DNA from: Posidonia oceanica
Lineage: Eukaryota > Streptophyta > Magnoliopsida > Alismatales > Posidoniaceae
DNA length: 64,000 bases
Reading direction: 5' to 3'
Assembly: GCA_037176725.1 (NCBI GenBank)
Contig: JAZBRS010000014.1
Coordinates: 74,878,501-74,942,500 of the forward strand
The notes below the pieces were generated by a model. That model ran no database searches. It was not told the DNA's origin and worked only from the letters and a program-made list of their open reading frames with translations. This document shows positions 1-11,830 of this stretch, in pieces; the first letter of the stretch is position 1, and every line of letters starts with the position of its first letter. The translations under genes and the position numbers were made by a program.

Positions 1-539
1 GCTCCGGAGAGCATCACCGCCGCGTCTCCGCCCCTCCAGCACCCCCTCTCACCTTCTCTGGGCACTGGTAGCATTTTGCTACTGTGCCTGGCCTTTTCTC
101 TGGTTACTGTAGCTTTATTTCTGTTTACTAAGCTATTTTGCCATCAAATTGCATATTTGCCTTGCTTTATTGCTTTCTAGTCCTGCTCCTGTTTACCATT
201 CATTTAATTTCGTATGTTAATCTTATGAAATTGCATAAAAAACTTAAAAAATCAGTTAATTGCATGTTAGTCCCGCCACAGTACTTCTCTTCACTATTTT
301 GTTTAAATTCTGGTCTTCTAGCTTTATATTATTGCATGTTAGTCTTCTTGATATTAATCTAATTTAATGCTTTAATTTTACCTTGATATATTGCATTTCT
401 AGTCCCTATTAATCTTCTTATTTGCACTTTAGTCCTCTGATCTGTTAACTTAGGTCTTTATTTTCCAATTTTCTTTACTGCATTGCATCATTTCCCTCAT
501 GCTTTTTGATTTTTGCATATAGGTCCTTCATCAATGCAC

Positions 540-770
540 AGCATGTATTTAAATGCATATTTTGCTTATAAAATTGCATTTTTGACCCTACATGATTTGA
601 AAATTGCATTTAGGTCCTCTGCATGTCATTTTAATGCATATTTTGCTTATAAAATTGCATTTTTGACCCTGCATGATTTGAAAATTGCATTTAGGTCCTC
701 TGCATGTCATTTAAATGCATATTTTGCTTATAAAATTGCATTTTAGACCCTGTATATTTGAAAAATTGCA
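540..770 (+). repeat. 81-bp tandem repeat in the LTR (about 2.7 copies)
   Basis: A unit of about 81 bp containing TTTAAATGCATATTTTGC, TTTTTGACCCTGCATG and TTTAGGTCC is repeated head to tail. The solo LTR carries about one more copy at 24520-24810, so the two LTRs differ in copy number. Because 81 is divisible by 3, artificial repetitive open frames run through it. Confidence 0.85.
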
Positions 771-1834
771 TATAGGTCCCCTGTTTGCATTCCTAGACCA
801 CTCAGACCCCTGTTTTGCTGGAAAAATTGCATTTTAGACCCTATTGATTTCAAAATTACATGCCAATTTACCATATGATTTCAAAACTTATCCTGATGCA
901 TATCTATCTTAAAAAATTGCATTTTGAACCCTGCATTTTGCAAAATTGCACTCAGACCCCCCCCAAATTTCCAAAAACCTTGCATAAAAGCCCCAAACTT
1001 TTCAAAATCTTTGCATTCAGACCCCCCACTTTTTCAAAAATTGCATATAAGTTCCCAAGTTTTCTGAAAAATCATCCCTAAGTCTTTTCTTGCATTCTGC
1101 ATGCATCGCACTCATGCATTCTTGCATTTGGCATTCCTTGCACACACTTAAGCATTCTTAGTTTCCATTTACATGGGAGGACCTGTTTGCACGCCCCTAG
1201 GACCTCCTGTACACCTAGATCCATTCTTCTCCCCTGTTCTGGCCCCTCTGCCTTGAAGCTGGGATATCTTCAGATCTGACCGTTGGATCTTCTCAACCAA
1301 GCTACCTGGATGACCCCGATGGAGCGCTCTTCAGCATGGACCAAGCAGATTCCAAATCAGGCTTCAGATTTCCAAGGTAAGTCCTCTTGAACCCTTGCAT
1401 AGTATTCATTTGCACACCATTTGCATTCCATGCATTGTTTTTGCTTTCTGGTTTCTCGAGCATGTAGAATAAGACTTCCTCTTCTTATCTATCAACTCTG
1501 CTTCCTCTTTTCGCGTACTCTCAGTGTTTTGTGTTGCGTTTCCCCTGGATTCACCACTAATTGCGACTTTCTTCCCCCTTTTCCACGATTTGATCGCATC
1601 GCGAGCTCTTGGCAGCCTGCAAGACACATCGTGGGACATTTTGGTGGGAAACAGTCACAAAACAGTGGTAATCCTTCCACTTGCTTCCCTTCCCCTTTGT
1701 AGGTCTTCACACCTACTTTGCGTGGTCTTTAAACGGCGCTTGTCCTCACACTTGCGCTGTTTACATCCCCTTTGCTCCTCCCGCTCTCTTTCTTAGCATT
1801 TGCATTTGCATGGTTTTACCAATGCTTTATTTCG

Positions 1835-2425
1835 CTTGCTTTGGCACCGTTTTGCGTGCCCGCTTTGCTTTTGGCACTGTTTTGCATGTCCGCTCTGTTT
1901 TGCCACCATTTTGCGTGCCCGCTCTATTTTTGGCACCGTTTCGCATGCCCGCTCTATTTTTGGCACCGTTTTGTGTGCTCGCTTTGCTTTTGGCACCGTT
2001 TTGCGTGCCCGCTTTGCTTTTGGCACCGTTTTACATGCTCGCTCTATTTTTGGCACCGTTTTGCATGCCCGCTCTATTTTTGGCAGCGTTTGCGTGCCCG
2101 CTTCGCTTCTAGCACCGTTTTGCATGCCTGCTTCGCTTCGGTATCGTTTTGCGTGCTCGCTTTGCTTCTGGCACTGTTTTGCGTGCCCGCTCTGTTTTTG
2201 GCACCGTTTCGCGTGTCCGCTTTATTTTTGGCACTATTTTGCGTGCTTGCTTTGTTTTCACGCACCGATTTACGTGCTGCTCTATCTTTTGCACCGTTTT
2301 ACGTGCTGCTTTGCTTTCTTGCACCGTTTTGCGTGTCGATCTTGTTTTCTTGCACCGTTTTGTGTGCTGCTCTCGTCTCTCACGTTGTTTCGCGTGTTTT
2401 ACGTTGTTTTCTCTTGCATGACGCC
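1835..2425 (+). repeat. 30-bp minisatellite in the LTR (about 19 units)
   Basis: The unit is about 30 bp, built from GGCACCGTTTTGCGTGCCCG plus a pyrimidine-rich tail (TTTGCTTTT or TCTATTTTT). Units are well kept at the left end and degrade to the right. As the period is a multiple of three, long repetitive open frames appear in several frames of both strands; they have no other coding signature and are not called as genes. Confidence 0.9.
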
Positions 2426-2909
2426 TACATTGCTTAGTTTTATCGCCGTTTTGCTTTTCTGTCTGCATTTGCATGTAGGGTAGTGATGCTTACTGCCTGG
2501 AGTTCTCACGAGCCCAGTTTCGCTCGGTTCAGAACACAGACAGCGCTGCTGAGCACTTAGACTGTACGTTTACTTTCCTGCATTGCATCCCACCACTTAG
2601 AGCACACCTATGAGCATTCATTCAGGCATTCATTGGCATTTAGGCATTCAAACCTGCATTTCCCTGCGTATGCGAGCGTAAGCCTAGAAAGACCGATTCT
2701 TGGGCGTGTCGGGGGTGCCTAACACCTTCCCCGCACGTAACAGGAGTCCTTGCCTAGTCTTTTGGCCCGTAATGACCATATTGCCCTTATCCTAGGCATG
2801 AGTCATCTCATTTGCATTCATTTTCTTTTGCATTGCATCTTTTACTTGGTTTTGCATGTTAACTCACGCATTTCCCTCGATTTTCCTTGTCTCCCGATAA
2901 TAGACACAG

Positions 2910-2920
2910 TGGCGACTCTG
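2910..2920 (+). other. Primer-binding-site-like motif inside U5
   Basis: TGGCGACTCTG follows AATAGACACAG about 130 bp before the true LTR end. It agrees with the start of a tRNA-Arg(ACG) primer binding site (TGGCGACTCCACTGGGG). The same motif recurs at the same place in the solo LTR (27141) and in both element 3 LTRs (32683, 42749). It looks like a relic of an older LTR/leader boundary. Confidence 0.55.
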
Positions 2921-3041
2921 AATTGTCTTATCTTCTTCTTTTCTTATCTTTTCTCCTCTGTTTTAAGTCTTTTCAAGTTGAGCCCTCCTCCTCGGACATA
3001 GCCGCTAATAGTAAACCTGATTCTGATTGGGATTACTACAG

Positions 3042-3059
3042 TGGCAACTCTGCTGGGGA
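3042..3059 (+). other. Primer binding site of element 1 (tRNA-Arg type)
   Basis: TGGCAACTCTGCTGGGGA lies one base after the LTR end. It differs at three positions from the complement of a plant tRNA-Arg(ACG) 3' end (TGGCGACTCCACTGGGGA), the primer typical of Ogre/Tat elements. Minus-strand DNA synthesis would start here. Confidence 0.85.
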
Positions 3060-4360
3060 CACCAGACCTCAGCTTTCGTTTTAAGCTTTTTTGCTCGCCT
3101 GTTTTGCAGTTTTCTCTGCCTGTTGTGCCTGTTTTGCTCGCTTTTCTGTGCAAACTCCTAGCGAGTCGCCTCGTGGCTACTCCGCTCAGGTTTTGCACCT
3201 CCTTTGCCTTCGTTTGTGCTCCGTTGTGCTCTGCTTTGTCTCTGTTGCTTGTTTGCTTATTTATTTCCTTGCTTCTGCTTTTGTTTGCCTTACAGCTTAC
3301 CTATCTTTACTTTCTTTATCTTGTTTACTTATTATTGCTTTATTTCTTGCACAATGCATGTCTACATACTTGTTTGGCAACAATGCATGCTTTTTGAATG
3401 ATGAATGCCTTCTTTTACACATTTGCTATGCCACTACACGCGCACATGCTCTGTATATATGCCTGTTGTTATGATGAATGCTTTTCTCTTCACTATCATG
3501 CTCACAAACACCCGCACATGCCATGCACTTGCCTTTTGCTACGATGTATGCTGTTTGTTTGCCATATTTGACTGATTTTCTTTCCTTTCTCACATGCCAT
3601 GCCTAGGATAGTAGAGACTTGTTTGCTCTCCCTATGGTTAACTAAAAACGGCAAGTAAAAAGAACTTCTAGGAGCAACTAGAGACTTCAAACAATCCTAC
3701 ACCCCCTGGTCTAATAAAATGCGCAAGATAAAAAACTTTAAGCATTTGCATATGCATCATATAGGGCATGCATTCTTCTCATCTGAGTCCACCTACTAGT
3801 GTGCGAAGGATGGTCCTGACCTCTTGTTCCACTACTTTTGGCATGGGTCAAGTCGGTCGGTCTATCCCGCCTTTGTCCAAGGGTCGTGTCGGTGTAGTGG
3901 AGTGTACTGCCCACACTTTAGCGAGGTCAGGGCCACCAACACACCACCCTATTATTTCCTCAGCTTTGGCTAGGAGTTCGACAGGGAGCCTACTTTTTCT
4001 GACCTGAGTCAGTGACCCGTACACCAGGGGATACCCGAAGTAGACCACCTACTAGGATACACTAGATAGGTAAGGGGGGCATACTAGAAAGCATGCATAT
4101 CATTCATGCCATCTAACTTAACTCTTTTGCATCTGTCTTTCAGTTTCTAATCCTTGTTTGTCTTTGTCTGTGCCAGCAGTGATCGGTAAGCGAGTTCCCT
4201 TTGCTGGAGCTTGAGTACCGTCCCTTTCTGGCACCCATGTTGCGACCTTGTTCGCGACCATTCCCCTTCTGAGCTATCCGCCTTTGCGATGATAGCTCCT
4301 ACTAGGAATCACCATTTGCATACCTATCGCAGCCCTGTTCTCACGTGCTCTAGGTCAGCA
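3060..4360 (+). other. Untranslated leader of element 1
   Basis: There is no convincing coding frame between the primer binding site and gag. The first part is pyrimidine-rich. The part from about 3740 to 4080 is clearly similar to 33390-33720 in element 3, so this leader block is shared within the family. A pyrimidine tract ending in TTTCAG (about 4135-4143) could be a splice acceptor for a leader intron whose donor lies in the LTR (near 1377); element 3 has a similar tract ending in TTGTAG before 33798. Splicing is an inference. Confidence 0.6.
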
Positions 4361-7075
4361 CTGGCCCAGTACGTCAGTGAGCCTCTTTTTTCTCCTATCA
4401 CGGAGGGTGTTTCCGCTCCGACCCCTCCAGCTGCTCCTTCTGCCTCTCTTTTTCCCCCTCCGACGCCAGGGTTTCCTCCCCTAATGCCTCTAGGGTCTCA
4501 GTATGTCCCGGGACAGTGGCAAGCATCTCTTCCTCTGGATCCGGTCGTCGAGTCTATCTTGATGACCGTAACTCGCACTTTGGAGACGCCACTGCCCCCT
4601 CCTTCCCAGGGATACGTCGCCTTTGACATCCCTCCTACCGCTACTGTGACCTTTGCTATAGCACCCACTCCTCCCAGATAGTCTATGTCCGTGCCATTCG
4701 CCTCTCAATCCTCGCCGGCACTGCACTTCAGCGTTCCTGCTGACGAAACGCCTGAAGCCCAGTACCAGCACCTGATGGAGCTTGCCTAGAGACTGCAGGG
4801 CATGGCTCTATCAGTTTGTCCTTCTTCTGCTCCTGTCGCTCTTGAGGTTCCTCTGAGTTCAGTTCCTGCATTTCATGCTTCCACCTCCACACCTCCGCCT
4901 CGACCGTCGTCGCAACTACTCACGGTTTCGACGATGGGGGCCCGTTTACCGCTTCCTTCTGCACAACACTTAGCACAGCATACTCCTCTTCCCCCTAGTG
5001 GCCAGTCCTTTGGGCTGGCTGGAGCCCAGTACTCCACTGGCTCGCTGTCTGGCACCCCGCCTATACAGCAACTGGTGCTCCAGCATCCTACTCCTCCCAC
5101 AGCATAGCATGTCTTCTACCCCCCACCCTTGCATCAGGCCCAGAATCCTACATTCATTCCTGCATACACAATTCCCCAGCACGGATACGCCGGCCATCCC
5201 GTTGCTCCACCAGGCGATGCTATGGTAGATCCGAAGGAGCACTTAGGTGCGACCCATTCGGCGTATGTGCTCAATACCCTTGCCGATCCCTCTCCTATGG
5301 CAGCAAATCCAGACCCTATCAACAACCGGATGGACGTCTTGGAGAAGGCACTACGACTAGTGCAGGGTACTGAGCACCAGACCTACCAATTTCGGGACCT
5401 CTACTGTTTTCCAGAGGCGGTACTCCCTCCGATGTTCAAAATCTCGGACTTCAAGAAATACAATGGTAGGGGCTGCCCCATAGCACACCTGAAGGCGTAT
5501 TGCGATGATCTCGCTCAGCTTCAGGCTGACGAGAGGTTGCTGATCCGCCTGTTCTAGAAGAGCTTGACCAGGCTGGCACTCAAGTGGTTCACATTGCTTG
5601 ACATGTCAGCCATCAAGACTTGGAACGACCTCAGTCAGGCGTTCCTGGAACAGTACTCCTTCAACCTCGATCTAGTCCCAAAGCAGGTGGACTTGATCGT
5701 AATCAAGCAGAATTCCAGCAAGCCGTTTGGGGAGTACGTCGGCCGCTGGCGCGCCCTTGCCTCACAAGTCCAGGATAGACCCTCTGACGAGGAGTCTATC
5801 GAAATCGTTATCAAAGGGGCGCAGCCATCTCTTGGAGCTCTGCTTAGCATCCAACTAGTCACTACTTTTGCAGCACTTATCCGAGCTAGAGCGCGTGTGG
5901 AGAGTTCTTTGCGGAATGGCAACTTCCCAGCTCTCTCTGCATTCGCTAAGCAAGCCGTGATCAGCAGTAACAATGCCAACAGCAGTGCCTCCAACAACAA
6001 CAGCGGCAGCAACAACAATCGTCTGAAGAAGAAGGATTCGCCAAAAACCGCTGTTGCATTCGTCGACTCTCCTGTTGTGCCTGTTCACTTGCCATCCCGG
6101 CCTGCCCTAGCTCAGATGGTGTATGCTCCTGCACCTAGAAATCCACCCACACCACAGATCACAACCACCGCTAGACCGGTCTACCCTGCCGCACCGGTTC
6201 AGCAAGGCTCATACCAGAGGCAAAGAAGGCCATCCATTGAGAAGCGGAAATTCGCCCCACTAGTGGAACCACTCGCGGTCATCTTGCCGAAGGTTGCATT
6301 GCTCCTGAAGTTCCCGGAGGTTCGCCCGCCCCCAAGTCCTTTGCCGCATTGGTTTAAGGCAAATCTCTTCTGCAATTTCCATCGAAGCGTCAGGCATTCG
6401 ACGGACAATTGCTACTCCCTGCAGAACGCTATTCAGGACCTAATCAAATCAGGAACGATTGTGATTGACACGCACGAGACATCCACTCAAGCACACACAC
6501 ATGCATCTGCACATTCAGCTGTTCCCCCTCATTCTAGCATCATCCACCAACCCCTACCGGAGCACACTTATTCGGCAGGGGCTGGAACCTCAGGCATCCA
6601 TTCTGTCTTTCCTCTTGGGCCTACTACCTCTATTGTAGACCCTTCTGATCTTATTTCTGATATCTCTGAACCTTTCCCCATCAATCTCTATCACGCGGCA
6701 GTTGCCGACTCCGAGTCGGGAGTTCACATGATCCGACCGCATGCCAGGCCGGAGCGCCCCTCCGCACCTCCTGCTGTGCCTCCTCAGGCTCAACCCCTTG
6801 TACACCTTCTAGCTAGAGCCCAGCCTAGATCCCCTATCCACCTCTTAGGGCGACCACAGCTAGAATCCCCCATACACCTTCTAGGCAGACCTCAGTCAGC
6901 CCCTGCCTTCCCACCCCAACAACCTTACCCTCTAGATAGACCTCAATACCCAATAGGTCCCCTTGTAACCCCTCCTGTGCTCGCAGCACGTGCTCCAGTG
7001 GTAATTGATTTAACCCTGGACACCCATCGCGTCCCTTACAGCTACGCTACAGAAATGTGCGCGGAAGTAACGTGA
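4361..7075 (+). pseudogene. gag: Decayed gag (capsid/nucleocapsid) of element 1
   Basis: This encodes the structural polyprotein that would form the cytoplasmic particle. One frame runs through the whole region, interrupted by four TAG stops (4679, 4787, 5105, 5555) and ended by TGA at 7073. The start is inferred from element 3, where the aligned codon is ATG (33941); here it is CTG (4361). Order: Pro/Ser/Thr-rich N-terminus (to about 5110), a conserved segment with MDVLEK...YNGRGCP (5330-5500), the retrotransposon gag core (YVGRWRALASQ, about 5530-5950), an Asn/Ser-rich linker, a zinc-knuckle-like C-X2-H-X5-H-X4-C motif (6371-6415), then a Pro-rich tail ending near SGRVYRPPAP. All four stops sit where Gln or Trp codons are likely. 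It is not translatable as one protein now. Confidence 0.85.
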
Positions 7076-7164
7076 TCGGGGAGGGTCTACAGACCCCCAG
7101 CACCAGCCACTAGGTTCAATTGCCCTGAGCCTGCTATGCCCCCACCCTCTGACCACGCATAGCA

Positions 7165-8166
7165 GACCCAGCCTTGAACCGACCCGTAGCAAGCCAAACC
7201 CCTGCCTAGCTTGTGGCGGCCCAACCTCCTGCCACTACCCCTTTAGAGCTTGCCAAAACAACCCCTCCTGTTGCCAAAAAGAACCAACCCAAGGCAGACA
7301 TAACCTCCCAACTTAAGAAGGTCAAAGCCGACATTTCCATTTGAGACCTAATCCACACCTCTGCTGAACACCGCGAGGCTTTTCTTCGCGTGTTTCAGGC
7401 TGCCCGTGTGTCCCAGTCTATTGATCCTTCAGCCTTGGAGAGCATGGTAGGGATGATTGCGGAGCCCCAGGTCATCTCTTTTACAAGTGATGAGCTGCCT
7501 CCGGCGGGGATTAATCACAACCAACCCCTGTTCGTCACGGTTCAGTTCAAAAACTTTCGCATTCCCCTAACACTGGTTGATAACGGGTCAAGCCTTAATG
7601 TCTGCCCCTTGCGTACTGCAACCAAGCTCGGATTCAAAGCCGAGGACATCACGCCAGTCGTGAAGGGAATGATAGCTTTTGACAACACCCACCATGACGC
7701 TCTAGGGATCGTGATTATTCCTCTTGCTATTGGCCCGGTCGTTTTTGATGTAGAATTCTATGTCGTCGACTTGAAGCCGAACTTCAATCTCCTGCTTGGG
7801 CGCCCTTGGCTCCACAAGCATCAGGTCCTTCCCTCGACCCTCCATCGGATGATAAAGTACCGTCGCGGCGATGATGTCATTGTCGTCATGGCGGAGAACT
7901 TTGAGAAGGAGCGGATCGAGGCAGTCTCCCCTGTCTCTTCACAAGCTATCCTGTTTGACCCTGAGACTTCCGAAACCTTGTATCGCGTTAATCGGTGCAA
8001 GCCGGTTAACTTCATTCCTGATCTTGAACGCGCCAACTCCTTGGCCATTCACAACAACCCCTTCCGAATGGTCGAGAATGTATGTCACAGGTGGGGTTAC
8101 ATAAAGGGTACACCGCTCGGGCGTCATGGCCAGGGGATCGCAGAGCCAATCGCAGTGGCAGAGTGA
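7165..8166 (+). pseudogene. Decayed aspartic protease segment of pol, element 1
   Basis: This is the retropepsin-like protease that would cut the Gag and Pol polyproteins. The frame differs from gag by one, the shift lying near 7150-7200. Upstream stops include TAG at 7207 and TGA at 7345, the latter at an apparent Trp. The active-site region reads LVDNGSSLNVCPL with the catalytic Asp at 7579-7581; most retropepsins have D-S/T-G, while D-N-G is common in Tat/Athila proteases. The flap-side LLLGRPWLHKH motif (about 7792) is the usual conserved 'LGRPWL' of plant gypsy proteases. A TGA at 8164 separates it from the rest of pol, which continues in the same frame. It is decayed and not functional as it stands. 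Confidence 0.85.
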
Positions 8167-10878
8167 AGGAAATCAGAAGGCCTCGGTTATATACCCAAGC
8201 CCAGTGAAGATCATTGCCTCCAGCTGAAGAGTCAAGAGCCTGCCATCCCCAGAGACCTCGCTAACTTCACCAGTGCAGGAGTTCTGGGATCAACTGAGGA
8301 TGAAGTCATGGTGCCAACGGAAGATTGGGTCTGCGTTGAGGACTACTACTCGGACGAGGAGCAGTCTGGCACAACAGAGGCAGTCCCAACTGGCAGTAAG
8401 GCCCTGATCAGCACTGAGGCACCCTGGTCAGTTTCTTCAGCTCTGCCTTCAAATACAGCAGACAAGTCAGTAGGCTCTGTGGCAGAATTGACAAGCTCTG
8501 ATATTCCTGCAGCCACATCCACATTACAAGCACAGGCAGCAGCAGCAACACAGAAGTCAGAGACACTCCTTCTGGCAGAATCAAGCAGGCTACCTGCGGT
8601 CGAAGTCGCATCAGTACCGCTGTCACTCTCTCTGGAGGGACATTCAGACAACTCAGTCAGCAGCGCGACTCGGCCCACTTTTGCAGCCGCGTCACCGAGA
8701 ATGCAGCCCGCACAGTCAGCTTCACATCCTCCCGCCGCAGAACAGCAACTCTCATGGCAGGACCCTGTGGCGCTAGAGGCCGCAGTCTCACTGTCACCAC
8801 CAGATGCAAAGGACTGTTTGAGCATCAAAGCCTCCCAACCTTTGAGCCCTCAAAAGAGCACCTCTGCCTGCCCTCTAGCTGCAACAGTGACCCTGGCAGC
8901 GTATCTGTCTGTGGCCCCGCTGACCAGTCTGTTTGGATCTCCTCTGCCGAAGCTGCCGCTATCAGGCGTGCCTGTGAGCCAGACCATGCAAATTCCAAGG
9001 GCAGCGATCCATCTTGCAACTGGGCCAGTGCCGCAGGCCCCCGGCGCCTACTACGTCGACTCACCCTCAAATGAGGAGGAAGGAGTGGCGATAGAAGCCC
9101 AGGTCAATTCATGGATGTCCGACTTGGAGCTGCTTTATCAAGAACAACTCAAGGCGATAGCAGAAGACCTGGCAAAGCATCAAGCCGCAGAAAGGAAAGG
9201 GAAAGTTGTGGTTGCGGACCCTCCTCTGCGAGAAGACCATGCCTCTATCATGGTCCTGGAAGAAGATTCAGCAATACTGGACTCCCCTAGACCAGATGAG
9301 CTCATTACCCTCCAACCAGAAGGTGGGTCTAGGTGGTTTGTGCAGCACATGCCTCACTTAGGCAGTGTAGCAAGCGGCAGTACCCAGATCAGTCGCCAGT
9401 CTGGCATACCCTCCACGAGCACACTAGAAGACTCAAAGGAGGAAGCAGCCCAAGCAGCAGCAGTAACAGAGCAGAAAGCAGAATCAGTAGCAGAATCATC
9501 AGCAGCTTCAGTAGCAGGGCCGTCAGCAGTATCAGTGACAGAATCAGCAAGGCCCTCAGCAACATCAGCAGAGCAGTCAGCACAATCAGTCAGGCCAGAG
9601 CATACAGAAGAAGTTGCCAGGACGGAGGTCGCGCACCAAGGCTACAAGAATACTCGAGTAAGCGTGACCATTCTGAAGCGTCACCAGGGCCAAGCAGCGG
9701 AACATATACACTCTTTCGAAATCACAAATCCTTCTTTTGTGAAAGAGATCCTCTCGGAACTCATTGCTTATGGAGAGGAGGATGATACGGGCGGAGATGA
9801 GACTGACGAACCATTGCCCGAGTTCCGGCCCTACGACGACGACCCAGAAGGCCCCAACCTTCATGTTGAAGAAGAAATAGAGGTTGTCAACATCGGCACA
9901 GCTGAGGAAGTCAGAGAAGTTCGCATCAGTGCCCAGCTGTCCCCCCAGGCTCGAGCAGAGTTCATCGCATTCCTAAAAGAATATGCGGACGTCTTCGCCT
10001 GGAGTTATGAAGATATGGTTAGCCTTGACATAGAGATAGTGGTGCACAATCTATCCCTGGACCCAGATGCCAAGCCAGTAAAGCAGAAGCTGAGAAGATG
10101 GCGACCGCAGTGGCTGCTTATGATCAAAGAAGAGATCATGAAACAGCACAGAGTCAATTTCCACAAGGTCGTCCTTTATCCTGAATGGCTGGCAAACATT
10201 GTACTTGTGCCCAAGAAAGATGGCCGCGTCTGGATCTGCATCGACTATAGGGACTTGAACAAGGCGAGTCCCAAGGACGACTTTCCATTACCTCACATTG
10301 ACGTCCTAGTCGACAACACAGCGGGCCACAAGATGCTCTCCTTCATGGACGGCTTTTCTGGATACAATCAGATCAAAATGGCAGAAGAAGACATGGAAAA
10401 GACTTCATTCATCACCCCGTGGGGAGTCTTCTGCTACCAAGTCATGCCGTTCAGGCTGAAGAATGCTGGCACAACCTATCAGAGGGCCATGACTGCGCTG
10501 TTCCACGACCTCATGCACCAAGAAGTGGAGGTCTACGTAGACGACATGATTGCTAAAACAAAAGAGCCTGAAGATCATCTTGCCTGTCTGAAGAAGCTCT
10601 TTACCCGTCTACGAAAGTACAAGCTGCGCCTGAACCCCAACAAGTGTGTATTCGGGGTGTCATCTGGCAAACTGCTAGGCTACATTGTTAGCCAAAGGGG
10701 GATTGAAGTGGACCCGATGAAGGCAAAAGCCATCGTGGATATGCCACCCCCTCGGACTGAAAAGGAGGTCAGAGGTCTGCTTGGGCATTTACAATACATC
10801 AGTCGCTTCATTGCACAGCTTACGCCCATCTGTGAACCTATATTCAAGCTTCTGAAGAAGAATGCACAGATTCATTAG
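8167..10878 (+). pseudogene. pol: Linker and reverse transcriptase segment of pol, element 1
   Basis: This copies element RNA into DNA. The frame is open from 8308 to a TAG at 10876, where a Trp is expected. The first 520 codons (to about 9880) are low-complexity, rich in Ser, Ala and Gln, with no recognised fold; this is a long spacer between protease and RT. The RT follows: FAWSYEDM (about 10000), KPVKQKLRRW...EEI, IDYRDLNKASPKDDFPLPH (10237-10296), FMDGFSGYNQI (10345), and the catalytic YVDD box (10534-10545), then LGYIVSQRGIEVDP and the connection domain. The fingers-palm order is complete. Sequence style (LNKASPKD, SGYNQIKM) is typical of Tat-lineage Ty3/gypsy elements. Element 2 carries a clear relative at 18357. 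Confidence 0.9.
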
Positions 10879-11830
10879 AGCGAGGAGTGTCAGACTGCAT
10901 TTGCCAAGATCAAGCAGCTGCTGATTAAGCCTCCTGTCTTGATTCCCCCCACTCCAGGGAGACCCTTGCTTCTCTACCTTTCTACCATGCAGCATTCCAT
11001 GGGCGCCGTCTTGGGCCAACATGACGAATCTGGTAGAAAAGAGCGCGCCATCAACTACCTGAGCAAGAAGTTCAATGAATGCAAAGCCAGGTACAGTACA
11101 ATAGAGAAGACCTGCTGCTCCCTTGTCTGGACTGCATAGAAATTGAGGCATTACATGATGGCATACCCTGTCCAGCTCTTGTGCCGACATGATCCAATCA
11201 AGTTTCTCTTTCAAAAGTCGGACTTGGTAGGCAGATGTGCTAAGTGGCAGGTGCTATTGTCTCAGTACGACATCACCTTTGTCGTGCAAAAATCCATGAA
11301 GGGTCAAGCTATGGCGGACCATCTTACTGATCTCCCACTGCCTGAATATCAGCCACTCCAGACGCAGTTTCCAGATGAAGACATTCTATTCGCGATGGAG
11401 GACTCTGAGGACAAAGACCCTGAAGATCAGGATCAATGGCAGCTGTATTTTGATGGTGCCGTGAACAAAAAGGGCCGAGGTGTAGGCGTAGTGCTGACAA
11501 TGCCTCAGGGACAGATGATTCCCTTCTCCAGGAAGCTGACCTTCAAATGCACCAACAACGAAGCAGAGTACAAGGCATGCATCCTAGGACTGAACGTCGC
11601 CTTCGAGCATGAGGTGCAGAAGTTGCTGGTGCACGGCGATGCTATGTTGGTGATTTCTCAAGTCAATGGCGAATGGAAGACGAAAGATCCAAAGCTACTG
11701 CCATATCATGAACACCTGCTGAAGCTGATAGAACAATTTGCAAGCATCCGCTTCGTGTACATGAACCGAGCAAGGAACGCATATGTAGATGCGCTAGCTA
11801 CCCTGGCGTCCTGGCTCAGCATACCTGAGG
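10879..11830 (+). pseudogene. Tandem RNase H domains of pol, element 1
   Basis: This segment removes the RNA strand during reverse transcription. Same frame as the RT, with a TAG at 11137. Two RNase H-like regions follow each other. The first (about 10950-11330; LLLYLSTMQHSMGAVLGQ, INYLSKKF, LRHYMMAYPVQLL) is the usual gypsy domain in degraded form. The second (about 11440-11830) has YFDGAV with its Asp at 11452, NNEAEYKAC, VHGDAMLVISQ and RNAYVDALATLA, giving a D-E-D-D set. This second, 'archaeal-type' RNase H is a known hallmark of the Tat lineage and supports the classification. Assignment of the first domain as inactive is an inference from its poor conservation. Confidence 0.85.

Larger units (their letters stand above)
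1..3040 (+). repeat. 3' part of the 5' LTR of element 1
   Basis: This stretch matches the last 3.3 kb of the solo LTR at 21056-27271 almost base for base, apart from copy-number changes in its tandem repeats. It ends in ACTACA immediately before a primer binding site, which fixes the LTR 3' end at 3040. The LTR start lies upstream of the window; judged from the solo copy the complete LTR is about 6.2 kb, very long but within the range known for Ogre/Tat elements. It contains an 81-bp and a 30-bp tandem repeat, a strong splice donor (AAG/GTAAGT near 1377), and a U5 block (2680-2800) also found in the element 3 LTRs. No protein is encoded. Confidence 0.9.

Noticed and set aside
1681..2483. Several overlapping long open frames (up to 227 codons) on both strands
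   Set aside because: They follow a 30-bp tandem repeat whose period is a multiple of three, so stops are absent in many frames at once. The products are pure repeats with no known domain. The same holds for frames of up to 315 codons at 25733-26771.
8346..9890. Minus-strand frames (up to 160 codons) opposite the pol linker
   Set aside because: The linker is Ser/Ala/Gln-rich; its complement is open by composition. The plus frame is continuous with protease and RT.
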